A stretch of DNA of 14,933 bases. It comes from a bacterium (lineage in GTDB: Bacteria; Patescibacteriota; Dojkabacteria; JAKAPS01; JAJZLI01). Of this stretch, positions 13,782-14,933 are shown one piece after another. Location: contig JAJZLI010000015.1 of the NCBI GenBank assembly GCA_021803645.1, forward strand, positions 1 to 14,933, read 5' to 3'. The notes under the pieces are model-generated. The model made no database searches and had not been told where the DNA came from. It saw only the letters and a program-made list of their open reading frames with translations. The position numbers and the translations under genes were made by a program. Every line of letters starts with the position of its first letter. Positions within the stretch are counted from its first letter, which is position 1.

Positions 13782-14774
13782 ATGAGGACTATTCTAGTTT
13801 TGGGCGGTGCGGGATATATAGGGTCTAATGTTGTCTGGAGTTTGAGAGATAAGGGGTATAATGTAGTTGTTGTTGATGATCTTTCAAATGGGCATCTAGA
13901 ATTTATAGGGACTGAATCATTTTTTAAGTTTCATATAAATAAAGATAATCTTGAAAATCTAGCAAAAAATTATAATTTCGATGCAATTTGTTGGTTTTCT
14001 GCTTTAATTGAAGCTGGAGAATCAATGAAGAACCCAGGTATTTTTCTTCAAAGTAACTTATCTGAAAACTTTGAAGTTTTAGAGTTTGCAAAAAATCATG
14101 GTATTAAACATATTGTATTTGCATCTTCTGCTGGAGTATATGGTATCCCTGACAAACAAGTTGTATCTGAAACAGACAGAACTGATCCTATTAGTGTTTA
14201 TGGCCTTACTAAATTGACGTTTGAGAAAGTTCTAAGTTTTTATAGTAGTATTTATGGGATATCTTCTGTGTCTCTAAGATTTTTTAATGCATCAGGTGCT
14301 TCATTTACAAGGAATATTGGTGAAGCTCATAAGAGAGAAAGTCATCTTATTCCTATTGTATTTAATGCTGCTTTAGGGTTAAGAGATGGTGTTAAGGTTT
14401 TTGGTAATGATTACAAGACTATTGATGGTACGTGTATCCGTGATTATGTCCATGTTGAAGATCTTGCTAATGCATTTATTCTATCCTTAGAGTATTTATT
14501 TAATGGAGGAGAAACAAATATTTTTAACCTGGGTAATGGAGAAGGGTTTTCTGTAAAGCAGATTATTGATAAAGTTAAGGAGGTAACTAAAGTTGATTTT
14601 AAAGTTGAAATTACGGGGCGAAGAGCAGGGGATCCTGATATAGAAATAGCTGATTATTCTAAAGCCCAAAAAATTCTAAAATGGAATCCAAAATATAAAT
14701 TAGACGATATTATCTCTAGTGCTTGGAAATGGCATAAATCTGATACCTATGCGTCTTTAATGCGTTCAGTATAA
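13782..14774 (+). CDS. galE: UDP-glucose 4-epimerase
   Basis: This 330-residue extended short-chain dehydrogenase interconverts UDP-glucose and UDP-galactose (or the N-acetyl forms) with tightly bound NAD, supplying sugars for surface glycans. The N-terminal Rossmann motif is G8-G-A-G11-Y-I-G14, followed by VVVVDDLSNGH (28-38). FSALIEAGESMKNP (72-85) matches the GalE H-AA---V-ES--P region, ASSAGVYG (114-121) holds the catalytic Ser/Thr region, and SVYGLTK (138-144) gives the Y140-x3-K144 catalytic pair. LRFFNASGA and later GTCIRDYVHVEDLANA are also diagnostic of GalE. I start at ATG 13782 rather than the in-frame TTG two codons upstream, because MRTILVLGGAGYIGS is the usual family start. A glycosyltransferase gene follows on the same strand. 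Substrate range (Glc versus GlcNAc) is not decidable by eye. Confidence 0.94.
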   Translation: MRTILVLGGAGYIGSNVVWSLRDKGYNVVVVDDLSNGHLEFIGTESFFKFHINKDNLENLAKNYNFDAICWFSALIEAGESMKNPGIFLQSNLSENFEVLEFAKNHGIKHIVFASSAGVYGIPDKQVVSETDRTDPISVYGLTKLTFEKVLSFYSSIYGISSVSLRFFNASGASFTRNIGEAHKRESHLIPIVFNAALGLRDGVKVFGNDYKTIDGTCIRDYVHVEDLANAFILSLEYLFNGGETNIFNLGNGEGFSVKQIIDKVKEVTKVDFKVEITGRRAGDPDIEIADYSKAQKILKWNPKYKLDDIISSAWKWHKSDTYASLMRSV

Positions 14775-14818
14775 TAATCCTTGTTTTTTTTAATTTTGTA
14801 ATATATTGTTTTGTGTTG

Positions 14819-14824
14819 TATACT
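14819..14824 (+). promoter_or_regulatory. Possible -10 box of the glycosyltransferase gene
   Basis: TATACT, 27 nt before the ATG at 14852; CATAAT at 14829-14834 is an alternative nearer the gene. The 77 bp gap after galE also holds T-rich runs (for example the eight T's at 14784-14791) but no stem to make a terminator. Confidence 0.3.
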
Positions 14825-14851
14825 CTTTCATAATTTTTTTATATTTTCTCT

Positions 14852-14933
14852 ATGAAACGTATTGGTATAGATTTACGAGAGGTTAAGGAGTACCAGACAG
14901 GTATAGGTAACTATATGAGGAGTCTATCTTCTA
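14852..14933 (+). CDS. Glycosyltransferase, GT4-like, N-terminal fragment (runs off window)
   Basis: Only 27 codons are visible, starting at an ATG and reading MKRIGIDLREVKEYQTGIGN followed by YMRSLSS. The pattern (short beta strand, GIDxR, then TGIGxYxxxL) is typical of the N-terminus of GT-B fold, family 4 glycosyltransferases, where the glycine-rich turn approaches the acceptor/nucleotide site. Position just after galE on the same strand fits surface polysaccharide or glycolipid synthesis. With so few residues the family call is tentative and nothing can be said about donor or acceptor. Confidence 0.65.
   Translation, partial: MKRIGIDLREVKEYQTGIGNYMRSLSS

Noticed and set aside
14783..14800. 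T-run after galE as an intrinsic terminator
   Set aside because: The T-rich stretch is not preceded by a GC-rich inverted repeat.
1..14933. Recoded TGA (Gly or Trp) genetic code
   Set aside because: TGA terminates the HIT, tsaB and greA genes exactly where the families should end, and no conserved frame is interrupted by TGA.
1..14933. Defence system, CRISPR array, prophage or insertion sequence
   Set aside because: No direct-repeat array, transposase, integrase, nuclease or terminal inverted repeats were found; all recognisable genes are housekeeping or envelope functions.

Overview
The window is an AT-rich stretch of bacterial chromosome, packed with housekeeping genes. I see no mobile element, CRISPR array, tRNA, rRNA or phage gene. 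Seventeen coding regions fit: fifteen complete and two cut by the window edges. TGA is a normal stop here (it ends the HIT, tsaB and greA genes), so recoding lineages that read TGA as Gly or Trp are unlikely. The minimal gene set, very short gaps, short TsaB and a roughly 45-residue insert in SecA NBD1 are compatible with a Patescibacteria/CPR-type bacterium. That placement is inference, and I cannot name the lineage.

Layout. Bases 1-1138: the 3' end of nicotinate phosphoribosyltransferase (pncB) followed 2 bp later by a NUDT9-like Nudix hydrolase, an apparent NAD/ADP-ribose pair. 1144-1599 (-): a HIT-family protein with a variant histidine triad. 1661-3485: overlapping tsaE-tsaB-tsaD, three of the proteins for tRNA t6A37 synthesis. 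3608-6727: greA and secA, 3 bp apart. 6867-7331: a SpoU/TrmH-type RNA methyltransferase. 7383-8465: an ABC-2 permease without a visible ATPase gene. 8469-9418 (-): a DUF302 protein and an unrecognised 160-residue helical protein. 9533-11405: serS and a long-form ribosome hibernation factor. 11417-13696 (-): a PspC-domain membrane protein and a CPA2-type cation/proton antiporter with a TrkA-N domain. 13782-14774: galE. 14852 to the right edge: the start of a GT4-like glycosyltransferase.

The common theme is translation and tRNA maintenance (t6A synthesis, RNA methylation, SerRS, ribosome hibernation), plus protein export, NAD recycling and envelope/ion homeostasis. Two patterns run across the genes. 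First, many transcription units begin with an extended -10 box (TGn followed by a TATAAT-like hexamer), often only 9-13 nt before the ATG, which predicts leaderless or nearly leaderless mRNAs. Second, + strand genes appear to favour T-ending codons and - strand genes A-ending codons, suggesting a replication-strand bias with + as the leading strand. I found no convincing novel multi-gene system. The best leads are the 160-residue orphan, the HIT variant, the reduced TsaB and the promoter architecture.
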